Source: Bacteroidales bacterium
GTDB lineage: Bacteria; Bacteroidota; Bacteroidia; Bacteroidales; UBA3824
Length of the DNA stretch: 64,000 bases
Assembly (NCBI GenBank): GCA_016286055.1
Contig: JAEERW010000014.1
Span: 1 to 64,000 of the forward strand
Direction: 5' to 3'
The notes beneath the pieces are model-generated. The model searched no databases. It saw nothing but the letters and a program-made list of their open reading frames with translations, and was not told the origin of the DNA. Shown in pieces: positions 32,131 to 41,821 of the stretch; position 1 is the stretch's first letter; each line of letters starts with the position of its first letter. The position numbers and the translations under genes are program-made.

Positions 32131-34761
32131 ATGGCAAAAAAATATTTTGTAATATTCTTATTATCAATAATCTGTAATATCTGTTATGCGCAGTTGGAAA
32201 CCTCTGTCTGGTATTTTGGCCGCAACTGCGGATTGGATTTCAAGTCGCAAAATCCTACAATTCTTACCGATGGTGCACTCGACAACTGGGAGGGAGTGGC
32301 TTGTTTTAGCGATAGTCTTGGACACCTTTTATTTTATACCGACGGTCAAACAATCTGGAACCGTGAACACAATGTAATGGAAAATGGCGACGGCCTTATT
32401 GGAAGTCACGGTAGCACCGAAAGCGCCATCATAGTGCCATGGCCTAAAAGCAACGGCAAGTATTATGTGTTTGTGGTAGATGAAAACGGATTGGGTCCGT
32501 TGAGTTATTCTGTTGTGGATATGAGTTTAGACGAAGGACGGGGTGCTGTAACAGCTGATAAAAATGTTATCCTTGAAGACCTTGTCGTAGAGAAAGTTAC
32601 AGCAATACGACATTCCAACCAACAGAATTTTTGGGTACTCACTCGCGTTACAGGTCACGACAACGACGAATTTCAAACACAAAACACATCAGGAACCGAT
32701 GTAGTGGAATATCTCATCGACGAAAACGGATTGAACCTCTCTTCGCGTCAAGTATATCCCGTTGGTTCTGTGGATTATGCGATAGCAAATTTTCATAATG
32801 TTTCCTCCCAACCTTTTGCTGTGGGTTATATGAGAGTGTCGCCCAAAGGTAATTATATTGCTTGCGCCACGTCTATTAATCTTACCTTTCCTGATGGTAT
32901 TTATAGTGTAATAGACTTATATAAATTCGATCCTTCTACGGGTATTGTAAGTCCCTATGCTGTAATTCGAGACGACGAAGGACAGCTTTATGGAGTTGAG
33001 TTTTCAAATGATGAGTCAAAATTATACTATTCATCGGAACGTACCATATTTCAGATAGATTTGTCGCTGAGCTCTGTTGCCGAGATAGAACAATCGGCTA
33101 TAAAGATAGGAACATTTGATTACGAAAGTTTTGGCATTCCGCTGTTTCCTCCCGACTTGTATCGAGAAGATTTTGCAACCGACGAGGAATATAAATTAGC
33201 CATTGAACAACAAACTCCCTTTGCAGGTGCATTGCAACTTGCTATCAACGGCAAAATCTACATTTCGCAAAACAACTGTGAATATCTTGGTGTTATAGAA
33301 AACCCACGAGAAAGGGGAGCAGCGTGCGGTTTCAATACCCGGGGGCAGTATCTTGGCGGCAAAATTGGTCAAATGGGCCTCCCAAACTTTATTCCTACAT
33401 ATTTTCTCCCTCCAAATTTCACAATATCAGACAATTGTGTCAACAAAAATGTTCATTTTGAATGTAATGATGAGAGGGCGATTGATTATTATGAATGGGT
33501 TTTGGCAGATTCTCTCGGCACCACCATTGCTACTGGCAACAATCGTGAATTTGATTATTTATTGTCCAAAAGCGGCACCTATAGAATTACCCTCACCATA
33601 CGTATAGGAGCAAACGAATCGTCAGAATACCGTTTCTTCAAAGTGTACAACCCTCCAACGATTTCTTTGCCAGAAGACCAGACTATCTGTAGAGGTGATG
33701 TATACACAATTGTGCCTGACATTCCCGAAAATTGCGATTATGTATGGAGCAACGGCTGTACTGGAATAACCAATCCAATTAGCGAATCTACGATTGTTTC
33801 TATCGGGATCACTAACCAATTTACAGGTTGTTATACCATCGACGACATACAGATTTCTGTAGTTGACCCAACGGAGTTTTCTTTTGGTAGCCCTCGTGAA
33901 TTTTGCGAAGGTGACAGTGTGGAAGTGAAATGCCCTTTGAGTTTCGCCTACAACGAGTTTATCTATCTCGACAACTCATCATCAGCGCTTGCACGTTATT
34001 TTAATAAGGCAGGCGAATACACTGCCCAACTTACCGACATTAATGGATGCAAATTCACCAACACTATTCAGATTACCGCCACGCCGCTTCCTGTCATAGA
34101 TTTTAAAACTGACCAAGTGCTGTGCCGCGATTCGTTTAAGATTATCGACTGCAACGTTAAAAACGCTACATATAAATGGTCTACGGGCGAAACCACGCAA
34201 TCGGTCCAAGTGAGCGAAATTGGCAATTACTCAGTATTGGTAACCGATGCAAAAGGTTGTGTTTCAAAAGATTCAATTGAACTCAAAGAGTTTACCAAAC
34301 CAGAGATTTCGCTTATTGCCGACACAACCATCTGCGACGACACTGAATTTTATCTTACATCCGAATGGCCTGATGCCACAGATTATATTTGGCAAAATGG
34401 TCAGCCCGGTAAAGAAATTCTTGTGGAATCATCTGGCATTTATAAACTTAGCATCATCAATATGTGCGGAGTAGCCACCGATTCTGTGGATATAACGGTT
34501 CGTTATTGTGGCGAATTTGTTTTCCCTAATATCATTACACCAAACGGTGACGGCATCAACGACTATTTCAAAATCAAAGGGTTAGAGTGGAGTAGCGGTT
34601 GGGAGATGTCGATATTTAATCGTGAAGGAAAGATGGTTTTCCATTCTTCTGATTATAAAAACAATTGGAACGCCCCCGATTTATCCGATGGTGTGTATTT
34701 CTATATCATGGAAAAGCAAGGCAACCGTTATAAGGGAAACATCAGCGTATTTCATAAATAG
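32131..34761 (+). CDS. Secreted protein with gliding-motility-type (type B) T9SS domain
   Basis: The 876-aa product has a signal peptide (MAKKYFVIFLLSIICNICYAQ). The first 430 residues look like a beta-propeller of the family starting WYFGRNCGLDF, with GLLFYTDGQTIWNREH-like and PWPKSNGKYYVFVVDENG segments. Several PKD/Ig-like domains follow (ITLTIRIGANESSEYRF, YKWSTGETTQSVQVSEIGNY). The end, FPNIITPNGDGINDYFKIKG...GVYFYIMEKQGNRYKGNISVFHK, is the C-terminal sorting domain called gliding-motility-associated or type B. The cargo is exported by the type IX system; actual gliding cannot be inferred. Confidence 0.9.
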   Translation: MAKKYFVIFLLSIICNICYAQLETSVWYFGRNCGLDFKSQNPTILTDGALDNWEGVACFSDSLGHLLFYTDGQTIWNREHNVMENGDGLIGSHGSTESAIIVPWPKSNGKYYVFVVDENGLGPLSYSVVDMSLDEGRGAVTADKNVILEDLVVEKVTAIRHSNQQNFWVLTRVTGHDNDEFQTQNTSGTDVVEYLIDENGLNLSSRQVYPVGSVDYAIANFHNVSSQPFAVGYMRVSPKGNYIACATSINLTFPDGIYSVIDLYKFDPSTGIVSPYAVIRDDEGQLYGVEFSNDESKLYYSSERTIFQIDLSLSSVAEIEQSAIKIGTFDYESFGIPLFPPDLYREDFATDEEYKLAIEQQTPFAGALQLAINGKIYISQNNCEYLGVIENPRERGAACGFNTRGQYLGGKIGQMGLPNFIPTYFLPPNFTISDNCVNKNVHFECNDERAIDYYEWVLADSLGTTIATGNNREFDYLLSKSGTYRITLTIRIGANESSEYRFFKVYNPPTISLPEDQTICRGDVYTIVPDIPENCDYVWSNGCTGITNPISESTIVSIGITNQFTGCYTIDDIQISVVDPTEFSFGSPREFCEGDSVEVKCPLSFAYNEFIYLDNSSSALARYFNKAGEYTAQLTDINGCKFTNTIQITATPLPVIDFKTDQVLCRDSFKIIDCNVKNATYKWSTGETTQSVQVSEIGNYSVLVTDAKGCVSKDSIELKEFTKPEISLIADTTICDDTEFYLTSEWPDATDYIWQNGQPGKEILVESSGIYKLSIINMCGVATDSVDITVRYCGEFVFPNIITPNGDGINDYFKIKGLEWSSGWEMSIFNREGKMVFHSSDYKNNWNAPDLSDGVYFYIMEKQGNRYKGNISVFHK

Positions 34762-34765
34762 CCAA

Positions 34766-35056
34766 TTATTTCACCACCAACTGTTTTACAATTTGTTCAC
34801 AAGCAGCTTCGTTAATCTTACGGATTATTTCGCTGCGCCGCGACATTATTTCGTTGCGTATTAGAGGTGATTTAAATTTCACCGTAAGCACTCCCTGACG
34901 TAAATCAATGTCCATGGTATCGCGCGAAATTACGCGACCAACCACTTCGTCCCATTTTTGGAGAGCACGTATCTCTCTTATTCGCACATCGGCGCCAATA
35001 GCGTGTAGGTATTGTCTTAGCACATTCGACAACGGTTCTGCATCCTTTCTGTCCAT
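34766..35056 (-). CDS. DUF721 (DciA-like) protein
   Basis: The 96-aa protein starts MDRKDAEPLSNVLRQYL and carries WDEVVGRVISRDTMDIDLRQGVLTV, LRQ-type and SPLIRNEIMSRRSEIIRKIN, the DUF721 pattern. In other phyla this domain is DciA, the loader of the replicative helicase; in Bacteroidota it is smaller and its role is inferred only. It starts 12 bp after the degenerate PP2C gene stop, so they are co-transcribed, and it is convergent with the preceding T9SS gene. Confidence 0.85.
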   Translation of the reverse strand: MDRKDAEPLSNVLRQYLHAIGADVRIREIRALQKWDEVVGRVISRDTMDIDLRQGVLTVKFKSPLIRNEIMSRRSEIIRKINEAACEQIVKQLVVK

Positions 35057-35068
35057 ACTGTATAGTTT

Positions 35069-36154
35069 TTATTCGTCAATTTCGGGATCTAAATCCGTGG
35101 GTTCTGCCGGTATGGGTTTCATAACAGCTTTTACCTTTAAGGCTAGACCTATAATAAGTATGTCGTTTGCGCGAGTGTCGTTGCCTCGCCATTTGTCAAA
35201 CTCGTTTTTAAAACTTTGCATTTGTTCCGACATGCTCTCCGATGAGTGTTTCATCAGCATCTGACGGAAATAAATATCGCCGAATCTGTTTCCCGAACTA
35301 CCTCCACGCTGATTGACAAAACCATCGGTTTTGATATAAAGTTTGTCGTCTTTTTCAAGCTCTATGGTTTCAGATGTGTAATTTTTCCTACGCCCAAAAG
35401 ATACGGCAAAGTTCATGCGGTCGCCTCGGAATTCGTGTACATCCACCTCGCGACGGTTGGTACCAGGATAGGATTTTCTAAGTAGACACATACTGCCGTA
35501 AGCACCTGCGTACGACAATGTATGCTCTTTTTGATTGATTATACATACCGTAAAGTTAACTGGAAAATCATCTTCGTGACGGTAAGAATTGTTGCTTTCT
35601 GCCAGATGTGCGTACTTGCCGCGGAGCATATCCAGAATCCGTCCAGCTGGAATTGTTGACAAATCCACCCGTTCTATAATCTCCGAAAGAAATACAACAT
35701 TTAAAATGCCCATAATCAAGCCGTTGACACCCGACACTCCGCTATTACCACAAGCTGCCAGCACATAGTCGCCTTTGGAAGCAAACTTGTAAAAATCGCC
35801 GCCAGCATTTTCAAAAGGAACATCCAGCACAAAATAATCAGGAAACAGCGATTTGATATATCCCCGTCCCGAAAATACGGTTTTTTGAACCACTGTCAAG
35901 TTTTTAACCATCTCAATCATACGGAATTTCTGACTGTCAACAATGCCTTTAAGTTCAGAAACTCTGCGCTCCGATTTAGAAATCTGGCTCTTGCAATTTT
36001 CAACACTCGAACTGAGAACTTTGATATCGTTCTCAGCCTCGTCTAATTTTTTTTGCCACTCGCTTTTAATCTTGGTACTTTTTTGTCGCTCCTTAATCAA
36101 CAAAAACACCGACACAGCGAGTAATACAGAAAGAATAATTATAATATATATCAT
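35069..36154 (-). CDS. SpoIIE/PP2C-type protein with degenerate metal site
   Basis: The 361-aa product has one N-terminal membrane segment (IYIIIILSVLLAVSVFLLI), a coiled coil (about 22-75) and a SpoIIE-like phosphatase domain (about 85-340). GGDFY keeps the first aspartate (D120) and KTDGFVNQ keeps another. The central box that reads DCTGHGVPG in its neighbours is ACGNSGVSG here, with A134 for the metal-binding Asp and S138 for His. The last box reads NDILIIG instead of DDISVIG. It may therefore be a pseudophosphatase or binding regulator of the Sia-like switch nearby. Confidence 0.82.
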   Translation of the reverse strand: MIYIIIILSVLLAVSVFLLIKERQKSTKIKSEWQKKLDEAENDIKVLSSSVENCKSQISKSERRVSELKGIVDSQKFRMIEMVKNLTVVQKTVFSGRGYIKSLFPDYFVLDVPFENAGGDFYKFASKGDYVLAACGNSGVSGVNGLIMGILNVVFLSEIIERVDLSTIPAGRILDMLRGKYAHLAESNNSYRHEDDFPVNFTVCIINQKEHTLSYAGAYGSMCLLRKSYPGTNRREVDVHEFRGDRMNFAVSFGRRKNYTSETIELEKDDKLYIKTDGFVNQRGGSSGNRFGDIYFRQMLMKHSSESMSEQMQSFKNEFDKWRGNDTRANDILIIGLALKVKAVMKPIPAEPTDLDPEIDE

Positions 36155-36351
36155 TAAATCAATAAGTTAAAATCTATTTTGTAATATTTGCTGCTATTAA
36201 TTTCAAGCGCAAAAGTAACAAAAAAAATCCATTCTCGTATAAAAAAATATTATTGCTTGATTATCAGGTACAAAGGATTTAATAATGCATAAAAAATGTA
36301 TTTTTTGTAAAAAAAAAAGATATATCATTATGTTATTTCCAAAAAAATGTT

Positions 36352-36359
36352 TAACTTTC
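36352..36359 (+). promoter_or_regulatory. Probable -7 element, TAACTTTC variant
   Basis: TAACTTTC(G) differs from TAnnTTTG at one position. AAAAAAATGTTTA precedes it, as at 32102. The 36155-36458 gap is otherwise very AT-rich with no other gene seen. Confidence 0.4.
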
Positions 36360-36458
36360 GGCACAATTTATCTAACCAAAAATAACTGTTAGGTATTGTT
36401 TTTTGGTATGGATATTGTTTTTTTTGAAAAAGAATATCACAATAGAATATTGATAGAG

Positions 36459-38843
36459 ATGACTGGCAACAAAAAAATAGATAATATATATAAGGTGTTA
36501 TTGAGGAGCACTGTATTGCTTATAGCATTACTGCTCTCGAAGCCAAGTATATGCCAGAACAACAATAACGCAACCATGAATGCACAAGTAGTAATGCTTT
36601 GTGCCAAACATATTCAATGGAAAAATTACAAACGTCCCAAAGAATTATCAATCACTGTAATAGGTAAAGTTTCTGACGAGTTCAACGCTCTTTCTTCAAA
36701 TGCAGAGGGCAAGTCGTTGAATGGTGTTCCAATTAGAGTTTACCGCAAAAACTTCAACGAACTTGTGCCTACCGATATCATCTTTGTGGGCAAATCCAAC
36801 TACGACGAATTGGAAGCTGTGAGCACATTTGCCAAAGAAAATAAATGCCTTGTGTTCGCAGGGCAAGCACCTAACACAAAATTTGCAGCTATCAATATCC
36901 GGCTTGAATCTGGAAGCGGCGGTAGCACATACGATATTAATACCGCCAACTTCAACGATGACGCTTCCCCAACCGATTCTCTTTGGATTTTCAGCGGTAG
37001 CAAGGAAGACCTTAAACAGCGTTTTAAAGTCAACTACGACGAACTTCAAGCACGTGAGAAACGTTTGCAAGACCTTGAAAAGAGCCTTAACGACCAGCAA
37101 GAACAATTGTTGGCTCAGAAAAACAAAAACCAACTTGTAAAACAGCAGAACTTGCGAATTGAGGCTCAGCTTAAAGAAAACTTAGAGGAGATTGAAGTTC
37201 AAAAACGCAAAGCATCTGCCCTTATGGCCGATGTACGTCAAAAAGAGCGTCAAATTATCCTTACTGCAACCGAAATCGAAAACTCAATGCGCGAAATTGA
37301 AATCAAGCAGCGAGAAATTGATTCCTCTAACTTGAAACTTAAAGAAATGGACCTTGACCTTCAGCAAAAAGAGAAAGATATCAAGGATCAGATCGACAGA
37401 ATTAAGGTTGAGGACACTAACATTGCCACACAGGAGCGCAACAGAACATATCTGATTATATTCATCATCGTTGTTGTGATACTTTTGGTAATTATTATCA
37501 AGAGCCTTATTAATAGCAAACGAACCAACGCGGCGCTGAATGTAAAGAACACCGAGCTTAAAAAGCAGAAAAAAGAGATCGACCAGCAAGCGCACCAGCT
37601 TGAAAGCGTCAACAAAGAGTTGGAAAAACTTTCAATTGTGGCTGGCAAAACCCAGAACGCTATCATCATTATGGATAGAAACGGTTATTTCGAATGGGTA
37701 AACGCTGGATTTACACGTATTTATGGATATACATTGCAGCTTTTGCGCAACGAACGCGACGAAAATATCGTGAATGTGTCGGCAAACAAGAGCATACGCA
37801 ACATCCTCTTTAAATGTGTAAGCAACAAGCAGACAATTATTTTCGAATCCGACAGCGTTACCCGTAGCGGAAATGTTATCAGCAGCCAAACCACACTTAC
37901 ACCTATTCTCAATGAAGACAAGGAGGTAAGCAAGTTGGTGGCTATTTATTCAGATATTAGCAAACTTAAAGAGCAGGAGGCCGCTATCCGTAGTCAAAAC
38001 GAGGAGCTTCTCCAACAGAAAAACACCCTTGAGGAGCAGAAAAACCAAATTGAAGAGCAGAATAGGCACATTAAGTCAAGTATCAACTATGCTCAAACTA
38101 TCCAGAACACAATTCTGCCCGAAAAAAATCAAATCGACCAATATTTCGACAACTTTATACTATTCAGTCCCAAAGACATAGTTTCGGGCGACTTCTATTG
38201 GTTTGCCGATGTTGACGACCAAGGACACAAATATCAATTTATAGGTGATTTCGACTGTACAGGTCACGGTGTGCCGGGCGCATTTATGAGCCTTATCGGC
38301 AACCGACTGCTCAACGAAATTGTTAACGTGAAGAAACTCTACTCACCACGTGATATAATGGATAACCTAAACCTCGGAGTAATTAAAGCCTTGAAACAAG
38401 AGCAGAGTCTCAACAACGATGGTATGGACACTTGCCTCTGCCGCGTTGAGAAACTTTCCGAAGGTAAATATTCCGTAGTATTCTGCGGTGCAAAACGTCC
38501 TCTTTATTACCTCACCACTTCCGATGTGGAAATCCAACAACTCAAAGGCGACCGTAAATCTATTGGTGGTGTGCGATCCAAACGCAACACCGCTGAGTTT
38601 ACCGATCAGGAACTTATCCTCAAAAGTGGCGATATGATTTATCTTACAAGCGACGGTATTATCGACCAAAACGACAGCGAGCGTCACAGATTCGGCACTG
38701 AAAAATTCTTAGCGCTGCTGTACTCAATCAAAGACAAACCGATGGATTCTCAGGGAGGTCTTATCCGCCAGAGCCTCGACGATTATAAGAAAGACGAAGA
38801 ACAACGTGATGATATTTCTGTTATTGGAATAAAATTTAAATAG
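36459..38843 (+). CDS. YfiR-PAS-SpoIIE phosphatase (SiaA-like), copy 1
   Basis: The reading frame opens at 36396, but the ATG at 36459 (MTGNKKIDNIYKVLLR) precedes the hydrophobic signal and gives 794 aa. The outer part is a YfiR-like domain (NAQVVMLCAKHIQWKNYKRP, DIIFVGKSNYDELE). A long coiled coil, a membrane segment (YLIIFIIVVVILLVIIIKSL), a PAS domain (AIIIMDRNGYFEWVNAGFTR), a second coiled coil and an intact SpoIIE/PP2C domain follow: SGDFYW, DCTGHGVPGAFMS, TSDGIID and RDDISVIGIK. It should dephosphorylate a Ser/Thr on a SiaC-like or STAS-like protein in response to periplasmic and cytoplasmic signals. The paralogue follows after 3 bp. Confidence 0.9.
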   Translation: MTGNKKIDNIYKVLLRSTVLLIALLLSKPSICQNNNNATMNAQVVMLCAKHIQWKNYKRPKELSITVIGKVSDEFNALSSNAEGKSLNGVPIRVYRKNFNELVPTDIIFVGKSNYDELEAVSTFAKENKCLVFAGQAPNTKFAAINIRLESGSGGSTYDINTANFNDDASPTDSLWIFSGSKEDLKQRFKVNYDELQAREKRLQDLEKSLNDQQEQLLAQKNKNQLVKQQNLRIEAQLKENLEEIEVQKRKASALMADVRQKERQIILTATEIENSMREIEIKQREIDSSNLKLKEMDLDLQQKEKDIKDQIDRIKVEDTNIATQERNRTYLIIFIIVVVILLVIIIKSLINSKRTNAALNVKNTELKKQKKEIDQQAHQLESVNKELEKLSIVAGKTQNAIIIMDRNGYFEWVNAGFTRIYGYTLQLLRNERDENIVNVSANKSIRNILFKCVSNKQTIIFESDSVTRSGNVISSQTTLTPILNEDKEVSKLVAIYSDISKLKEQEAAIRSQNEELLQQKNTLEEQKNQIEEQNRHIKSSINYAQTIQNTILPEKNQIDQYFDNFILFSPKDIVSGDFYWFADVDDQGHKYQFIGDFDCTGHGVPGAFMSLIGNRLLNEIVNVKKLYSPRDIMDNLNLGVIKALKQEQSLNNDGMDTCLCRVEKLSEGKYSVVFCGAKRPLYYLTTSDVEIQQLKGDRKSIGGVRSKRNTAEFTDQELILKSGDMIYLTSDGIIDQNDSERHRFGTEKFLALLYSIKDKPMDSQGGLIRQSLDDYKKDEEQRDDISVIGIKFK

Positions 38844-38846
38844 AGA

Positions 38847-41261
38847 ATGCAATCAAAGACAAACATATTAACCCTTGGCATTGCCCGCTGGATATTGATT
38901 GCGGTGGTTGTGTTGTTGTGCGCCAGTACCGTGTCGGCACAGCGAGGCACTAACTTGTCGCGTGAGCAGGTTAATGTTTTTTGGCTAATGAACTTTGCTA
39001 AATATGTTGAGTGGCCCAACGATACCGCAACAGAATATATTGTGGGTATGTTTGGAAACTCTTCTATTGAGTATCATCGCCTTAAATCGATGCAAACATC
39101 TGGAGCCACTATCAATGGCAAAAAATTTAAGACCGTTAAATTTTCCAGTGTTTCCAAAATTGGATATTCTCACATACTGTATGTAAACAGGCACGATTTG
39201 CAGTATCTTCGTGAAATCAACGACAAAATTGCTGGTCAACCCACACTGCTTGTTACCGACAGTTGCTCGTCGGAAAATTCCGAACTCTTTATGGTTAATC
39301 TTGTGCTTCAAAGCCGTAATAACCAGTTTCAAGTAAACCTCAACAAGGCCAACGAGGTTAATTTGAAAATTAATCAACGTGCAGTTGTGGAAGGTGGCAC
39401 CCGTGTTGATGTGGAAAAAATCAACCAAGAGATGGAAGATCAGCTCATTAAAAAAGAAAAAGAGCTTCAAGACAAAGAGTGGGAACTTGATCAAAAGAAA
39501 GAGGAAATTTATCAGATGTCGATGAGCAACGACTTTCAAGAAGAAGAGAACTCTCGAAAACAGCAGCAAAACGATGAAGTAAAACGTGAAATTGAAAAGC
39601 AGTCGCACAAGGCCGACAGCTTGATGAATGCAGCACAAAGGCTACAGTCGAAACTTGTACGCGACAAAGCTGCTCTTGAAGAGCAGTTAGCCGAAAAAGC
39701 CCAAAAAGAGGAACTACATTCTCAGTCGCTCCGCGAACTCAACGATGTGAAAGACAAAGTGCGCCAGCGTGAGAATAGTATTGAGGACCAAAAGAAAATA
39801 CTTGAAAAGAAGCAAGAAAAATCTAAGCAGAATCAAAAACAGCTGAACCTTATAACTATGGGTATAGCCATTTTCTTGATTCTCTGTATTGTAGCTTTTA
39901 TCAACAACTCAATCAACAAAAAACGCAATCGTGAGCTCATTGCAGTTAACGACCGTATCGACTCTCAGAAAGAACATATCCGTTCACAGAGCGAGCAGTT
40001 GAAACTTATCAACAAGGAGCTTGAAAAACTTTCGATTGTAGCAAGCCAAACCGATAACGGTGTGGTTATTATGGATAATTTAGGCAATGTAGAATGGGTT
40101 AATCACGGTTTTGAGCAATTAACCAAGATGAATATCAACGACTTGCGCAAAAACAAAACCACCACATTCACATCGCTTTACAGTTCAAACTCTAATATCA
40201 ACGATATCAAAGAAAAATGTATCAATAATTGTGAACCGGTTATCTTTGAATGTCCTTTCCATACAGCCGAAGGCAAAGATATATGGATTCAGAGCACTCT
40301 TACACCGATTCTCAACGAAAGCAACCAGATTACACGTCTTGTAACAATCGATACCGACATCTCAAAAATCAAAGAGCAGGAACAATCGATTATTGCGCAA
40401 GGAAAAACATTATCGTTGCAGCGCGACGAGCTTGCCCAACAGAAGGAGTACATTTCTATGCAGCTCGAAAACATCAACACCAGTATCAAATACGCTAAAA
40501 CAATTCAGGATACTGTTATGCCTTTGGATGTGAACCTTTCAAAGTATTTCAAGTATTTTGGTATATTTATTCCTTTGCAGACTATTAGTGGCGATTTCTA
40601 CTGGTTTACTCGCGTACCCGACAACGACCAACTTACATTCACAGCAGCCGTTGACTGCACAGGACACGGTGTTCCTGGTGCGTTTATGAGTGTGATCGGT
40701 GCGCGTCTGCTTTCTGAAATTATTGTTGAACATCATATTTACGACCCCAAAGATATTCTCACTCAGTTGAATATTAATCTTGTAAAGGCTCTGAAACAAG
40801 ATGTTGGCGACGAAACTGCCGAAATCAACAACGACAGCATGGAAATTTGCCTCTGCTGTTTCAACCGTACTTCTGAAAAAGATTACGAGTTAACTTTCTC
40901 AGGTGCCCGTCGTCCGTTGTATATTTACCGTGCCGACACACAAGAATTTATTACTCTTAAAGGTGATTTAAAAACTATCGGCGGCATGAAGTCGAAACGC
41001 AACGTAGGTACTGATTTCACCGACCAGACACTTCTGCTGCACACCGACGACATCGTTTATCATACAACCGACGGTTTTGTAGACCAATACGATGCCGATA
41101 TGAAAAAATACGGTAGCGAACGATTTATAGAACTTTTGAAAACACATGCTCATAGAGATTTAGCTATACAAAAAGAACTGATACTCAGCGAATTTGAACG
41201 ACAAATCCAAAATTCATCGCAAACCGACGACGTTACGGTATTTGCAGTAAAATTGATTTAA
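38847..41261 (+). CDS. YfiR-PAS-SpoIIE phosphatase (SiaA-like), copy 2
   Basis: The 804-aa paralogue has the same layout: signal/anchor (WILIAVVVLLCASTVSAQ), YfiR-like domain (VFWLMNFAKYVEWPND, YSHILYVNRHDLQYL, QFQVNLNKANEVNLKIN), coiled coil, membrane segment (LITMGIAIFLILCIVAFI), PAS (GVVIMDNLGNVEWVNHGF) and PP2C domain. All metal motifs are present: SGDFYW, DCTGHGVPGAFMS, TTDGFVDQ and TDDVTVFAVK. Here FAKYVEWP is closer to the canonical YfiR start than in copy 1. It is followed by the SiaB-like gene after 26 bp, so the three are probably one operon. Confidence 0.92.
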   Translation: MQSKTNILTLGIARWILIAVVVLLCASTVSAQRGTNLSREQVNVFWLMNFAKYVEWPNDTATEYIVGMFGNSSIEYHRLKSMQTSGATINGKKFKTVKFSSVSKIGYSHILYVNRHDLQYLREINDKIAGQPTLLVTDSCSSENSELFMVNLVLQSRNNQFQVNLNKANEVNLKINQRAVVEGGTRVDVEKINQEMEDQLIKKEKELQDKEWELDQKKEEIYQMSMSNDFQEEENSRKQQQNDEVKREIEKQSHKADSLMNAAQRLQSKLVRDKAALEEQLAEKAQKEELHSQSLRELNDVKDKVRQRENSIEDQKKILEKKQEKSKQNQKQLNLITMGIAIFLILCIVAFINNSINKKRNRELIAVNDRIDSQKEHIRSQSEQLKLINKELEKLSIVASQTDNGVVIMDNLGNVEWVNHGFEQLTKMNINDLRKNKTTTFTSLYSSNSNINDIKEKCINNCEPVIFECPFHTAEGKDIWIQSTLTPILNESNQITRLVTIDTDISKIKEQEQSIIAQGKTLSLQRDELAQQKEYISMQLENINTSIKYAKTIQDTVMPLDVNLSKYFKYFGIFIPLQTISGDFYWFTRVPDNDQLTFTAAVDCTGHGVPGAFMSVIGARLLSEIIVEHHIYDPKDILTQLNINLVKALKQDVGDETAEINNDSMEICLCCFNRTSEKDYELTFSGARRPLYIYRADTQEFITLKGDLKTIGGMKSKRNVGTDFTDQTLLLHTDDIVYHTTDGFVDQYDADMKKYGSERFIELLKTHAHRDLAIQKELILSEFERQIQNSSQTDDVTVFAVKLI

Positions 41262-41287
41262 ATTATTTAGAATACAAATTAAACATC

Positions 41288-41821
41288 ATGGCAATTAACA
41301 GTAGGGAAATATTCAACACAATGCTCGATAATGACATAGTCATTTCGTATATCGGTCCGTTCGACGGACAGATACTGTCGCTTCTGGCATCAAATATTGA
41401 AGATTCCCTTTGGGACGACCAACACAGAGGCAAGACTTTTTTCAAGATTTTTATTGAATTGAGCCAGAATATTTATCTATACTCTAAAGAGAAGGGCAAC
41501 GGCATTGATAAATCCGCTGGTGTGGGCCTTATGCTTATCAAAGAATACGCAGATCATTTTTCTTTTATTACCGGCAACTTGGTTGGTAAAAAAGAATACG
41601 ACCTTCTTTCTGATAAGTGCAGCAAAATTTGTCAGAAAAACAAAGACGAACTTCGTGAGTTTAAACGCTATATGCGTGGTCAGCCCCGTACCGAATTTGG
41701 CGGAGGTAATATAGGTTTGATACAAGTGTCAATATTGAGTGGTTATCCTCTTGATTATAAATTTATTAAGGTAGACGACGACAACTATTTTTACATACTT
41801 TGCGTTAGGATTGACAAATAG
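41288..41821 (+). CDS. SiaB-like kinase, first copy
   Basis: The 177-aa protein belongs to the SiaB/DUF6272 type, with a GHKL-like fold. FKIFIELSQNIYLYSKE carries the conserved Glu and Asn of the ATP-binding helix, and FGGGNIGLIQVS is the glycine-rich loop. In Pseudomonas aeruginosa SiaB phosphorylates SiaC on a threonine, opposing the PP2C phosphatase SiaA. Its place directly after the two PP2C genes supports the same pairing. Its 3' end overlaps the convergent uup-like gene by 17 bp. Kinase activity is inferred from the family. Confidence 0.83.
   Translation: MAINSREIFNTMLDNDIVISYIGPFDGQILSLLASNIEDSLWDDQHRGKTFFKIFIELSQNIYLYSKEKGNGIDKSAGVGLMLIKEYADHFSFITGNLVGKKEYDLLSDKCSKICQKNKDELREFKRYMRGQPRTEFGGGNIGLIQVSILSGYPLDYKFIKVDDDNYFYILCVRIDK

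Noticed and set aside
38985-39638. 217-aa minus-strand frame inside the second YfiR-PAS-SpoIIE gene
   Set aside because: It is antisense to the YfiR and coiled-coil regions; Leu/Phe-rich composition is the complement of Lys/Glu codons.
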